Under the pieces are notes generated by a model. The model was given only the letters and a program-made list of their open reading frames with translations. It did not search any database and was not told the DNA's origin. The position numbers were made by a program, and so were the translations under genes. DNA of 50,404 bases from Gamarada debralockiae (Eukaryota; Ascomycota; Leotiomycetes; Helotiales; Hyphodiscaceae). Every line of letters begins with the position of its first letter. The stretch's first letter is position 1. Shown here in pieces: positions 22,408 through 33,183 of this stretch. Location: contig NXFV01000480.1 in NCBI GenBank assembly GCA_002803225.1, positions 1 through 50,404 on the forward strand, written 5' to 3'.

Positions 22408-23208
22408 TCAATCAACCACATCCCCCTCAACCTCCTCCCTTCTCCGCTTCCCATCTCCCAACGCCTCCCTAAGACTCTTCTCCCTCCCCTCCCTCCACCC
22501 TTCGTCCATCCCTTCAATCTTCCCACCCAACACCGTCGTACTTGCCGGCTCAAGCAGCACCATCCCCCTCGCAACCTTCGTCCCCCTCTTCAACAGAATC
22601 TTGGACCCAATACTCATCACGTCTTTCCCAGTACCCGGGTATCCAATTCTATACACCTTTTTCAGCTCAAAGCCATAGACTTTCACACCCTTAAAATCTT
22701 GTAGAAGTAACTTAAACGGTCCGCTGGATATATTCCACGCTCCAGCGGCCGCTCCACCTGCTTGAGTTGCTTGCGTTTGCGTAGCAGCTGTACTCGCCGG
22801 CTCCCCTCCCCCAGGCGGCGCAACAACTCTAATGACCTGTCTCCCCTTTGTCGTCTCACCCTTCTTCTCACTCTCCAGCGCCTCAATCTGTTGCCATTTA
22901 CTACATCCTACATCCTCAATGCCTAGTACCTGCACTACCACATCCCACTCTAATTTCTTCTCTACAACTTTCACATCTGTGATATTGGGCGGCAAAGCGG
23001 TCGCTTTGGATGCATCAAGGATATTGGGCGCCGTGAGATCGGAATTCAGGAGGCGGAGTCTCGCGGTTGCTGTTAGTGCGTTCAGTGGGGGAAGACGTTG
23101 GGATGCTGAGGAGGGCGTGAGGATGGGCGTTAGGAATGCCGCGGAGGGGTGCGGGAGGGATTGGGAGAGGAGGGAGGTGGTGAGGTCGGTGAGGGTGGGT
23201 GTTGTCAT
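22408..23208 (-). CDS. RMI1: RecQ-mediated genome instability protein 1 (Rmi1)
   Basis: Intronless, 266 residues, ATG at 23208. Rmi1 is the OB-fold partner of Top3 and the Sgs1/RecQ helicase, which together dissolve double Holliday junctions in the nucleus. The N-terminal three-helix region (LTDLTTSLLSQSL...LNALTATARLRLLNSDLT) leads to an OB-fold. Its core appears as EWDVVVQVLGIEDVGCSKWQ, then GPFKLLLQDFKGVKVYGFEL and DVMSIGSKILLKRGTKVARG, the usual closing strands. An Ala/Gln/Thr-rich insertion (about residues 125-150) lies in the loop where other Rmi1 proteins also vary. The C-terminus is short and basic/acidic. Codon use switches from C-ending to G-rich along the gene (see findings). Confidence 0.88.
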   Translation of the reverse strand: MTTPTLTDLTTSLLSQSLPHPSAAFLTPILTPSSASQRLPPLNALTATARLRLLNSDLTAPNILDASKATALPPNITDVKVVEKKLEWDVVVQVLGIEDVGCSKWQQIEALESEKKGETTKGRQVIRVVAPPGGGEPASTAATQTQATQAGGAAAGAWNISSGPFKLLLQDFKGVKVYGFELKKVYRIGYPGTGKDVMSIGSKILLKRGTKVARGMVLLEPASTTVLGGKIEGMDEGWREGREKSLREALGDGKRRREEVEGDVVD

Positions 23209-23715
23209 TTTCGGTTTGGTAGTTGGGTTTGTTTGGTATGAGCCTTTCTTGTTGGATGCGTCATGGGTGCACTGGGTGCCTTTCTGAATTAAGTATGGTC
23301 TCCGCAGTGCGTGGCTTTACTGCGGTGTGTTTCTTCTCTGTGATGCGGCGCTATCGAAGCACTCTTCGTAGGGGGGAGAATGGATAATGGGCCACTCCAA
23401 CATTTAGTGCCACGCTGCCTTGTTAATATGAACGAAATCGAGATAAAGTGCTTAACGCATGGGAACATTGCGTGGCGGTTACATCGAGGAAGACAGTTTG
23501 TTGTTATCTGAGACGTTGGGATGAAGTTGGTGATTGACGTTCTCAAGCCTCGCTTCAGCCTTGTGCTTGCGCTCTAGCCAGCCTTCTTTCAACCTCACTC
23601 AATCGCTCACTTGGATTCAGCAAACGAGCACCATCCACGCATCTAAATCGTTCGTCGCATCTGAACGATCCACGATCCGCCTTTTTGAATCGTTCAATCC
23701 GTCTGAACGATCAGA
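23209..23715. promoter_or_regulatory. Divergent promoter region of RMI1 and VPS51
   Basis: 507 bp between two divergent start codons. The last 75 bp before the VPS51 ATG hold two inverted repeats of the AATCGTTC/GAACGAT motif (annotated separately). Confidence 0.55.
23646..23712. repeat. Two ATCGTTC/GAACGAT inverted repeats just upstream of VPS51
   Basis: First pair: ATCGTTC at 23647-23653 and GAACGAT at 23663-23669, 9-nt loop. Second pair: ATCGTTCA at 23689-23696 and TGAACGAT at 23704-23711, 7-nt loop. Both are perfect; the second ends 4 nt before the ATG at 23716, so it would lie in the mRNA leader. Confidence 0.8.
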
Positions 23716-24582
23716 ATGTCTACGATTACGAGCCCACGAGAAACATCAGTAAATGGTCGAAAGCCCCCTCTAATATCGACTCCAACATCCAGTTCACGCC
23801 CAAGTCTAGAGATACCCAGATCCTCCGACGCATCCCCCAATCGCTCAAATCCAATCAACCAACCACCCCAGCGCCGAAATCGCGCAGCCCTACGAGAATA
23901 CTACAACCTCAAAAAGACCCCCACCACCACTGATACCCTCGACGACGCCTCAGAAGTCTCCTCCCTAAACGACTACACAGCTTCCGACATACCCTCCTCC
24001 GAACTCGACGACCCCTCCTTCGATTCCTCCTCCTACATAAAGAATGTCCTAGAAACCCAATCCCTAGGCGAGCTCCTAAAAACTTACAACGGGGTCCTCA
24101 CAGACATACGAGCTCTCGACGCAGAAAAGAAAGCTTTAGTCTACGACAATTATTCGAAATTGATAGCAGCGACGGAGACAATACGCAGGATGCGGGCGAA
24201 TATGGATCCTTTGAATCCGATGGCTAGTACGCTGGATTTGGCTATTGCTGGGATTTGGGAGAAGGCTGGGGCGATGAAGGAGGAGTTGCGGAACGCTATG
24301 CCGGAAGCGCAGAGACGAGAATTGGAGATGGGGAGGGAGGAGAGGGAAGCTGTGGAGAGGCGGAGAAGGACGAGGGAGGTTGTTAAGGGGGTGTTGGAGG
24401 CGCCGGAGAGGCTTAGGGAGTTGGTGGCTGACGAGAAGATGGAGGATGCTAGGAGGTTGTGGGATGAGAAATTGAGGTTGCTTGAGAGGTGGAAGGAGCG
24501 GGGTGTGGGTGGTGATGATGTGCAGGCTTGTATTGATGATGGGGAAGCTGCACTGCGGGGTGAGCCTGCGGTGGTCAAATAA
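23716..24582 (+). CDS. VPS51: GARP tether subunit Vps51
   Basis: Intronless, 288 residues. Vps51 is the small subunit of the GARP complex (Vps51-54), which tethers endosome-derived vesicles at the trans-Golgi; it contacts the SNARE Tlg1 in yeast. A serine/proline-rich N-terminus (about residues 1-55) is followed by RNRAALREYYNLK. Then comes the conserved Vps51/Exo84/COG-like helical core: DDPSFDSSSYIKNVLETQSL, LLKTYNGVLTDIRALDAEKK and ALVYDNYSKLIAATETIRRM. The C-terminal half is charged coiled coil (REEREAVERRRRTREVV). Fungal Vps51 proteins are of similar short length. The two hairpins before the start and the hairpin array after the stop bracket this gene. Confidence 0.9.
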   Translation: MSTITSPRETSVNGRKPPLISTPTSSSRPSLEIPRSSDASPNRSNPINQPPQRRNRAALREYYNLKKTPTTTDTLDDASEVSSLNDYTASDIPSSELDDPSFDSSSYIKNVLETQSLGELLKTYNGVLTDIRALDAEKKALVYDNYSKLIAATETIRRMRANMDPLNPMASTLDLAIAGIWEKAGAMKEELRNAMPEAQRRELEMGREEREAVERRRRTREVVKGVLEAPERLRELVADEKMEDARRLWDEKLRLLERWKERGVGGDDVQACIDDGEAALRGEPAVVK

Positions 24583-24990
24583 GTCGTTCGGTCAAATTTG
24601 ACGATTCAAAAAGACAATTATCCGCATGTTGCTGGTGATCTGCTGAATGGTTCATTCGGTTTCAACAATTTGAAAGAGGTGATTATCCGTACCTCCAGTG
24701 TATCCGTGTAACGTTGGCCAGATGAATCGTTCGTTCGATACAACGATTCGAGTTTGGTCAGTACCAGGACTATGCTAGCGATCAGATGAATCGTTCATTC
24801 AATTTGAAAGATTCAACGGGGTGGTTTTCCTTTCAAGGATGCGAATCGTTCAGCCAAATCCAACGATTCAATATCCGCAGCTCCCAATTGTGATCCTAGT
24901 TCTTAAGCCTAGCTGAACGATTGAGGGCTTACAGGCACTGACCTCATTGGCAAGAGCGTCTCAATGAGTGGTTCAGTTAAATTGAACAAG
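24582..24990. repeat. Array of about seven degenerate GAATCGTTC...AACGATTC hairpin units
   Basis: Best units: 24724-24731 with 24742-24749 (perfect 8-bp arms, 10-nt loop); 24788-24795 with 24807-24814 (7 of 8); 24843-24850 with 24862-24869 (perfect, 11-nt loop). Weaker units start near 24582 (its core 24591-24602 is a perfect 12-bp palindrome), 24645, 24914 (one arm only) and 24969. Left arms recur about every 55-80 nt. Linkers share words such as ATTATCCG, ATATCCG and CAGATGAATCG, so the whole unit, not only the hairpin, appears repeated. No coding sequence is present. Confidence 0.75.
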
Positions 24991-25513
24991 TAAAGGACTA
25001 CACTGCACTGGAAAGATATTCATTGAAATGAGATGTAAACATTGCCATCTATTGAGTTTTAAGAACCATCCACGTCCAGTAGGAAAGACCAGACCAGACC
25101 GCTGTAGAAAAACCGCAGCACAACGCAGTAAAGCAACCATGATCTCGTGCCTCGTAACCACCCGTATCGTTACTTGCATAATATCCATCTCCGTTCCTTG
25201 TGCACGCTGAGTTGAGAAGCACTGTATCATATCCATCTGTCCATACACCACACGAAGATCTCCCATATCCATGAGAAAGCCATATGTGAACTATGACAAT
25301 GCAGGGTAAGACTGGTGAGAGAGTAGCAGCCAGATTCTCGTATGTTCCATAATGATGTTCGAGATGGTCATAGGTCCGCAAGATGCAGTCTAGAGAGCCA
25401 AGTTGAGCAAAATGATAATCACATGATCTGTTGCAGAGACCAACTTCCAAGCACATATTTCCAGTTCATTAAAGCTAATTCCGCCCACCACGCAGTTGCA
25501 ATGCAGGGAGCAC
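24991..25513. other. Intergenic: 3' flank of the MAP kinase gene
   Basis: 523 bp between the hairpin array and the MAP kinase stop. No coding signal recognised; it probably contains the MAP kinase 3' UTR. Confidence 0.5.
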
Positions 25514-26799
<1,286 letters not shown>

Positions 26800-28758
26800 G
26801 GTAAAAGCGAGTTCGCGGACGAGTTGGTTGTGTGAGTTTGTTTCAGGCACACCACGATGTATGCGCGGAAGAAGAACTGCACACGCGGTTGCAGTCGAGG
26901 ATAGAAATTTGTAACGGCACAATTGCAAATGCGTCGATAGTTGGAAGAAGAGAAGGCAGATAGCGAGGAAGTTCGTTTCCTTTGCTCGAGTCGCTTGGCG
27001 AATTCTAGCGTCAATGCAGAATCCTACAGCCTCGTGGTATATAGAGAGTGGAGCCGACCGCCTTGTCTCCTGAGTTTGGGGACTGCTTCCAGAAAGTATA
27101 GACGGATACGGTTCTCCCAATCCTTCGTTTTGTTCTTCCAAAATGGTCGTTCTCGACAATGGCCAATCTTGCGCTCGGTCCTGCCTCGAATTACCGGATG
27201 TCGCAGCTTTGATATTTGCTTCGGAGACGAAGGATGAAAGCAGTTCGTTGACCGTTATTTCGTAGACTCGTGGTCGCTGGATATCTAAATGAAGAGTAAA
27301 GAGATCAGTACTTAGTTCTTCTTCTCTCATCGAGCTCTTTATTTCTGCTTTGTGCTCCTTCAAAACTTCTAGAAGTCTAGAAAATCTCTTCTTCTAAATG
27401 CGCAATGTGTATTGGAGACTCAGAGGCTTCCCCCTCAACTTCTTTGTTGCTGAAAAAGACATTGTCGTACCTTTGATCTCCAACTCTGTGTTCAGACCTG
27501 GACGTCGAAGTGTTGCCCCGCTACAAGGATAAGCGCCTTTTTCGGAAATTCCAACGGTGCTGTTGTGCGCGACAGTCTTGCCCTGCGAGACAGCAATCTT
27601 GGATTCGGGCAGGTAGGCGGACTGGATATCGCAAGACCTTTCGATGTTGAAGGTTCGTTGGAGGTAGCAGAAAAGGTCAGTCACGATGTTGCTTTGAACA
27701 TTGGAGGTCTGGCTGCTGTAACTTGTGCGTTGCTGAGTGGGGTCTAGTCAGCTTGGGTATTTTGATGGGCCCGAGGGGTCGTCCCTTCGATAGTGTGGCC
27801 TGGGTGGATGTGCATCTAGCGTATCAGAGGCTCGCATTTGGTGGCCGGGATCCCCACTAGTCTGCCCTCCATGAGGTGTTTGGTCTCCTAAGCGCCCGAT
27901 TCAATCACACTTCACCCACTTCGATGTTAAACACTTGCACAAATAGGACTGACGATGCCCACAAAAATGACAAAGGCGCCTGTTTCACGGGTGAGGAAAC
28001 GTTTCATGACTGGCCCGAAAATTGTGACCAAGCGTTGTTTGTATATTAATACTGCAGGTTCCAAGTCAGGCATCCAACCATACAAATTCCTTGGGAAAGG
28101 TACCTTCTCTCAAAGCCATCACAGCCATGAACCTTGCTCTGATATGAACGAGGCTTTCGATGTGATCAAGTGACCCCAAAAGACATCTCCTCGAGAATCT
28201 CAACGCATTCTCGATCCCGCAGCACGGGCCGCTCGCAAGTTCTAGATTCCCAAACCGGTATAAAGTCCTTTTCATTCAGTACCTGACTCTCCCCCACCCA
28301 TACCAAAAGTGGGTGGAATTTAAGCGTCAAGCAATTCTCAACGGCTGATCAGCAATTAATCATCACAAAATTCTCCATCAAGAAACAATCAGCAATGCAA
28401 CCGCCCAAAAAGATCTACTCAGGAAGAATGTAATGCCAGATTCATGCAGTTTGTGATCAGATGAAATAGGAGGGAAACCGTTGTTTTAGCTTTGTTTGAC
28501 GATCACTTCGTTCGTCTCAACTTACATCCCTACCCTGACCAGCTATAAAACCGTCTCATATACCTCTGGGACAACGGAGTAAAGTCACGAGCTAGATTCG
28601 AGATTCATCAGATTAATTATTTTCTTTCGGCATTCATATCAGGATTGTTGAAGAAATATATTTTGCGACAACACAAGGCCGTTGCTGAACTAAGGTATTC
28701 TTCCTCTATGGTGCTACAATGGTTGATTTCCTTCACTTCCACCACGAGACTACTACTT
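26800..28758 (-). promoter_or_regulatory. Long upstream region of the MAP kinase and SEC24 3' flank
   Basis: Nearly 2 kb lies between the MAP kinase ATG and the last SEC24 exon, and no conserved protein is seen on either strand. Because both genes read leftwards, most of it should be MAP kinase promoter and leader. Pyrimidine-rich stretches on the coding strand occur near 26840-26960 and 27290-27400. Confidence 0.5.
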
Positions 28759-31753
28759 TCATTGAACGACCTGGAGAAACAGTAGCGTCAGCATAAGGCC
28801 ATGACTACAAGTACTACCCCGGGTTAAAGGACAGGCTAGCTCACCTTTTCTCTCAGAGTTCCCATCCACTGTTGGAAGCTCATTCCCTGATCCGCCCTAT
28901 CTTCAACCAAAAGGGTCTGTGCCCATAATTTCAAGCTTGGGTCTCCATCTTCTCGGATGACATACAAGTGCGGGACAACGATACTTCCCACGCCTCGTGA
29001 TCTGTAATCCCTGCTCTTCTGGAAAATAGCACGAACCCGCTCGCTGAAATCGTTGTCCAACTCTGGTAGTGTACTCTTTCCGACCTTGAGCTTACTCCTA
29101 TCGGTGACGTCGAAGACATCTGCCAGCAATTGTGGTACAGCATCTCGGCCCACCCAAAGGAATTGAGTTTGACCGTCGTCAATGAGGTAAAGACCATATG
29201 GCACGAGACGTTCTGAAGAGAGATTGACGGGTGGCGGGAGGACAATCTGGCTGGTCTCTGGGTCGGGAACACCGGCATTGTCAGGCATGTCGTGTAAGGA
29301 GTAGAGTCGTGGGTAGATGTATTGCATCATGAGAGGAAGAGGTAAAGTTGACAGTTGGCAAAGTGCAGCGGACCGGAGATCCGAGGGAATTTGTGCGGAT
29401 TTTCGGAGACCAACGTTCTTGATGAGACCAAGGAACAGGACTGGCAATCCACGGAGATTTGCCGGGAATTGTAATCCGCCACCGCCCATGTTGCCGCCAG
29501 CAAGCTCTTTCTTGAACGTCTGCAGAAGCTCGATCAGTTTTGACTGAAGGGCCTCACGAGCAGGTTCCAGACCACTGCTGAGTGCTCGTTCAACGGCCTT
29601 GTGGCTAAAGAAAGTTGTAATAGCGCATTGATCCGCCGAAGCATAAACGTCTGCAAGGTTCGTAGTGGTCGGCAAGGAGAGTGTCATGACGCGAATTCTT
29701 CGCTCTCCATTGCTGGTGGTGTGGAGGACAGCGGTTTGCATGCAGACAAAATTTTTCGTCAAGCTCTCATCGATAGCCACCTCGACAACGTAACTTTGAT
29801 CACGAGGGAAAGCTGGGAAAGCACAAAGATCCGAACTTCGGTTGAAAAAGTTGCCGTAGAAGGTGCTCATACGCAGACCTGTGGTAGCACGCACACGCAG
29901 AACAGCCTCGAGTCCAATTTCAGCAGAGAGGTAATCACTGAATTCGGTGGCAAACTTGATCGCATCCTCGCTTCTTCCAGCATTCCATCCAGGGTAGAAG
30001 TAGGTCTGTCCACCGGTATACCTTGGGAGGTTACTGAGAGACGCCACATCTTGGTATTGAGAAGAGAATAGGAACATGTCGATCGAGACCTGGTTCTTTG
30101 AACACTCCACAGCAAAGCTCTTGTAGAAACTGTTTCCGGTCTGAAGCAAGGAGCTCTCTTTCGACGTGCCCAGTAACTTCTTATCCTCACGCATCTCTAG
30201 CTTGCCATATCCAACATTGGGCAAGGAAGCAGAAATGACAACGATCTTGCCACCAAGGGGGGAGATGAGCTTGTGACCAGCCCGGAGAGCAGAACCCATA
30301 CAAGAGCCGTTATTCTGGTTGTTCTGGAACATTTGGGGAAGAGCACCCAGGAACTTCTCCACGCTCAATCGAGATTCTGACAGAGGTACCAATAATTCTT
30401 GTGGGATGGGTAAGAATGGCTCGTCAAGGTCGCTGACAACAAGCATCTGAGTCTCGCCATTCTCATCCGTATCTTTTGGCACAGCGAAGTAGTGAAGGCT
30501 AGAATCCACAGCCATGAATCCGACGCGAGTCCGTCTATCTGCGTTGGGTATTCGGTTGAGACTATCCAAAATCGTTCTGGCGCTCGTAGCAAGGAGACCA
30601 CAAGAAACAGACGCATAGCTGACGTCAAACAGGAAAAGGTACACAAGAGGTTGAGGAGGTCGGACCATGTATTCTTGCGGTGCAACAAACTCGACAACTG
30701 CGTGATTGAGCTCAGGTCTCTGCCATCGGTCCACACTCTTTTGTGCCGCTGCATCCCAGTCAAAAGCTTGTGGAACGTCGTTCGTAAGGTTACACATATT
30801 ACATCTCCATCTGTGTCCATGGTCGAGGAATGTGACGTAGGGGTTGATGTATGATCGACATCTCCGGCAACGAGAAATGACTTGATCCTGGACAATTGGT
30901 ACTGGGTCGTCTGAATCGTGCAAGGAGGTATATGGCTGGATGACGAGCGCAAATGGGAGCTTTGATTTCTTGAGGAGCGAATGTGTGGTCGGAATAGCAT
31001 TAAGGGTCGAGCGGACGTATTTCGGAGGACAGTTGGCATCTGGTGAAGGGGTAACACTCGACTTCAACAGATTAGCGAAATCCCATGGCTTGCAGCCAAG
31101 TAACTTACATTAGGAGGTAAGATAATCGGAGGAGGTGGCAATTCTAGCTCTGCAACATTGAAAGGGGTGTTGAGCAGATCCGTAGGATAAAGCTGATTCA
31201 AAACAGCTGGTCGAGAACCTGCTTGCTGAGGTTGCGCCGCAGGAGGAGCTCCTGGACCACCGCCCATTCCCATCTGACCCATACCCTGTGTAATTCCAGC
31301 GACGCCAGCAGGAGCAGGCGCTCCAGGACCTGGGTATCCCGCATCGGGAGCTTGATAGCCTCCTACACCGCCACCAAATTGAGGTTGACCTCCATAACCA
31401 GGCACCGGTGCTCCAGGAACTGGCGCACCTGGCTGAGCTCCATATTGAGGCGCACCATATGCTGGCTGCGGTTCTGGCTGTTGTGGGTATCCACCGTATG
31501 CGGGAGCTTGAGCTGGTTGGAATTGGCCTCCCCCTTGAAGCTGTCCACCAAGTGCAGAATTGGCGCCGGCTCCGAAATCGTAAGCTTGCGCAGCATATCC
31601 TCTCTTCTTCTTCTTCCCTCCTTCATGCTCTGGTTGTCCAGCTGGAGGTGGAGGTGACGTTGTACCAAAGCCTGGCTGCGATGGACTCTGTTGGGCGTAT
31701 GGGTCTGGCGAAGGGTAGCCCTGGCCCGGATAGCCATCTTGCGGAGCTGCCAT
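28759..31753 (-). CDS. SEC24: COPII coat cargo-binding subunit Sec24
   Basis: Exons 31109-31753 and 28845-31061, plus a probable 12-nt last exon at 28759-28770, encode 957 residues. Sec24 pairs with Sec23 in the inner COPII coat and selects cargo at ER exit sites. The N-terminus (residues 1-190) is the expected Pro/Gly/Gln-rich disordered arm. Then come [20 protein letters not shown], the zinc finger ([12 protein letters not shown] ... WRCNMCNL, a C-X2-C pair twice), the trunk ([17 protein letters not shown]), the beta-sandwich and helical domains, and a gelsolin-like end ([20 protein letters not shown]). If the last intron is not spliced, the protein ends REKVS at 28836 instead of REKVVQ. 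The ATG at 31753 opens [12 protein letters not shown]. The gene is divergent from the small membrane-protein gene. Confidence 0.94.
28771..28844 (-). other. SEC24 intron 2 (probable)
   Basis: 74 nt, GTGAGC to TCCAG, phase 0. Splicing replaces an immediate TAG stop with the codons VVQ and TGA. The REKVVQ ending is what I would expect for a filamentous-fungal Sec24, but this is from memory. Confidence 0.6.
31062..31108 (-). other. SEC24 intron 1
   Basis: 47 nt, GTAAGT to TGAAG with a GCTAAT branch-like site, phase 0. Joins PPPIILPPN to [17 protein letters not shown]. Confidence 0.9.
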
Positions 31754-32290
31754 GATTGTTTCCTTTGTAACGAGATGCTTGTTGAAAAAGCTTAGGTTCT
31801 GCAGATGTGCCCGAAGCTGTGTAGTACTCGTCCGAAGCTGAAATGATTGTGTTGTGGGGAGTGGTCGAGTATCGGCTGCCTGTGAGCTTAAATGTTTAAT
31901 TCAGGGACACGTTGCGATAGCTTCTAGGCACGGAACCGTCGAGTAATGACCTCAGAATAGATAAGAGTGTTGTAAATTGGCTATGAGGACACTCATGACA
32001 TTGTACGGGACAACATTGGGATGTAGAGTTGGTGCAGTTCCTGTAATGTGATCCTGGCCTTGCTTCTCCAAAAACTTGAGTTGTGCCACGGCTGATATCT
32101 CCAGTCGCTTGGTGGGAGGGTCACGTGTAGAGCGAACTCCACCAATTCACATGCCTGCTCCTGAAATAGTAGCTTCAGCGTGAAATTCGCGACTTATCTC
32201 AGCGCAATACCCTCAACTTCTCGACTTTAATTCTCTCGAATAACATCACCATATCCAAGACCAAATCTGCACCCAACATCCTTGCGCCTC
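31754..32290. promoter_or_regulatory. Divergent promoter region of SEC24 and the small membrane-protein gene
   Basis: 537 bp shared upstream region. It contains TCACGTG at 32121-32127, an E-box-type core recognised by bHLH factors such as Cbf1. Whether it is used is unknown. Confidence 0.5.
32121..32127. promoter_or_regulatory. TCACGTG E-box-like site
   Basis: Perfect CACGTG core preceded by T, 164 bp before the ATG at 32291. Chance occurrence is possible; its position in a shared promoter is the only support. Confidence 0.3.
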
Positions 32291-32715
32291 ATGGCTTGGG
32301 GAAAACCAAAGCCCCCTCCTGTTGAGAGGGGTGCGTTTATGTACGCCCCTTATTCATCTTGCCTCAACCCATGCTTCCTCCAATTGCAGATCCAACTAAC
32401 ATACTGGACAGGAAGCTCTTGCCCCTCTTTGTCCTCCTTATTGTACTCCTTGGGTTCGCATTTGTCGCCTATCACATGTACCTCTCCGTCCAAAAGATCT
32501 CCGCAGCCGCGTGCGATAAGATGCAATCCAAGAACGTGGTATTTACAAAAGATGGCATGAAGGTTGGAGTCAAGGAGCTCAAGACTGAGAGTTATGTCGA
32601 TACGACACAGGGTTTCTTGGTGAAAGCGTGGAATTTGAGTTCGTGGCCTAGTTACAAAAGTAGGCTTTGGAATCAGGATGCTGAGATAAACAAGGTTGAG
32701 AGCAGGAAGCCGTAA
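32291..32715 (+). CDS. Small single-pass membrane protein, conserved-looking, function unknown
   Basis: Exons 32291-32330 and 32390-32715 give 121 residues. The N-terminus MAWGKPKPPPVER joins through a phase-1 intron to DPTNILDRK, followed by one strong hydrophobic helix (LLPLFVLLIVLLGFAFVAY, about residues 21-39). After it come VFTKDGMKVGVKELKTESYVD and a tail KAWNLSSWPSYKSRLWN. The lack of a cleavable signal and the single helix suggest a tail facing one side of the ER or another endomembrane. I recall similar uncharacterised proteins in other filamentous fungi but cannot name a family. The unspliced alternative starts at 32371 (MLPPIADPTN). The stop overlaps a GTAAGT sequence, so a further downstream exon is possible. 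Confidence 0.72.
32331..32389 (+). other. Intron of the small membrane-protein gene
   Basis: 59 nt, GTGCGT to TGCAG, phase 1, completing an Asp codon (G|AT). Confidence 0.7.
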
Positions 32716-33183
32716 GTCTTGTTCAATTCTGTGGTGCTGTTATTTTGGAATGAGATCGGGAGGAGCAATCGCTGATTATGCTACTTGGATAGATTCTCGC
32801 GACATTCTTCTTCCACTTCTACAAAGTAACGCTCCTCTATCACGATTCCACGATATCCAGCACGTTTCTCTCTTTCGGTACATACAAATCAGCGCGGAAT
32901 CGTCTTTTCTATCTTCTGGCGGCTTTGGTCCTTCTGGCAGGCCGGCAAAGATCATAGGGAGGCAAGCAGCATACAATTTTGAGCTACTCTCTAAAAAGGG
33001 GATGGGATGTTCATAGTCTACTTGTTCTGTATCACAATCGCATGAATAGATACATGACCTTTCGCCATTTAGTGAAAGGCTTCGACTTCTACGCTTTCAC
33101 GTTACCGGTCTAGTCGCGTGACTAGATTGAAATGGGCTCTATTTTCTGGTCATTGAGACTTGGTTCGACCCTTGCCAAATCTT
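32716..33183. other. Intergenic, convergent 3' flanks
   Basis: 468 bp between the stops of the small membrane-protein gene and NIF3. No coding signal recognised. Confidence 0.5.

Noticed and set aside
24582..24990. Spaced hairpin repeats might be read as a CRISPR array
   Set aside because: Units are degenerate, spacers share sequence with each other, there are no cas genes, and the DNA is fungal nuclear.
33152..33176. GGTTCGACCC resembles a tRNA B box
   Set aside because: No matching A box, acceptor stem or cloverleaf could be built around it.
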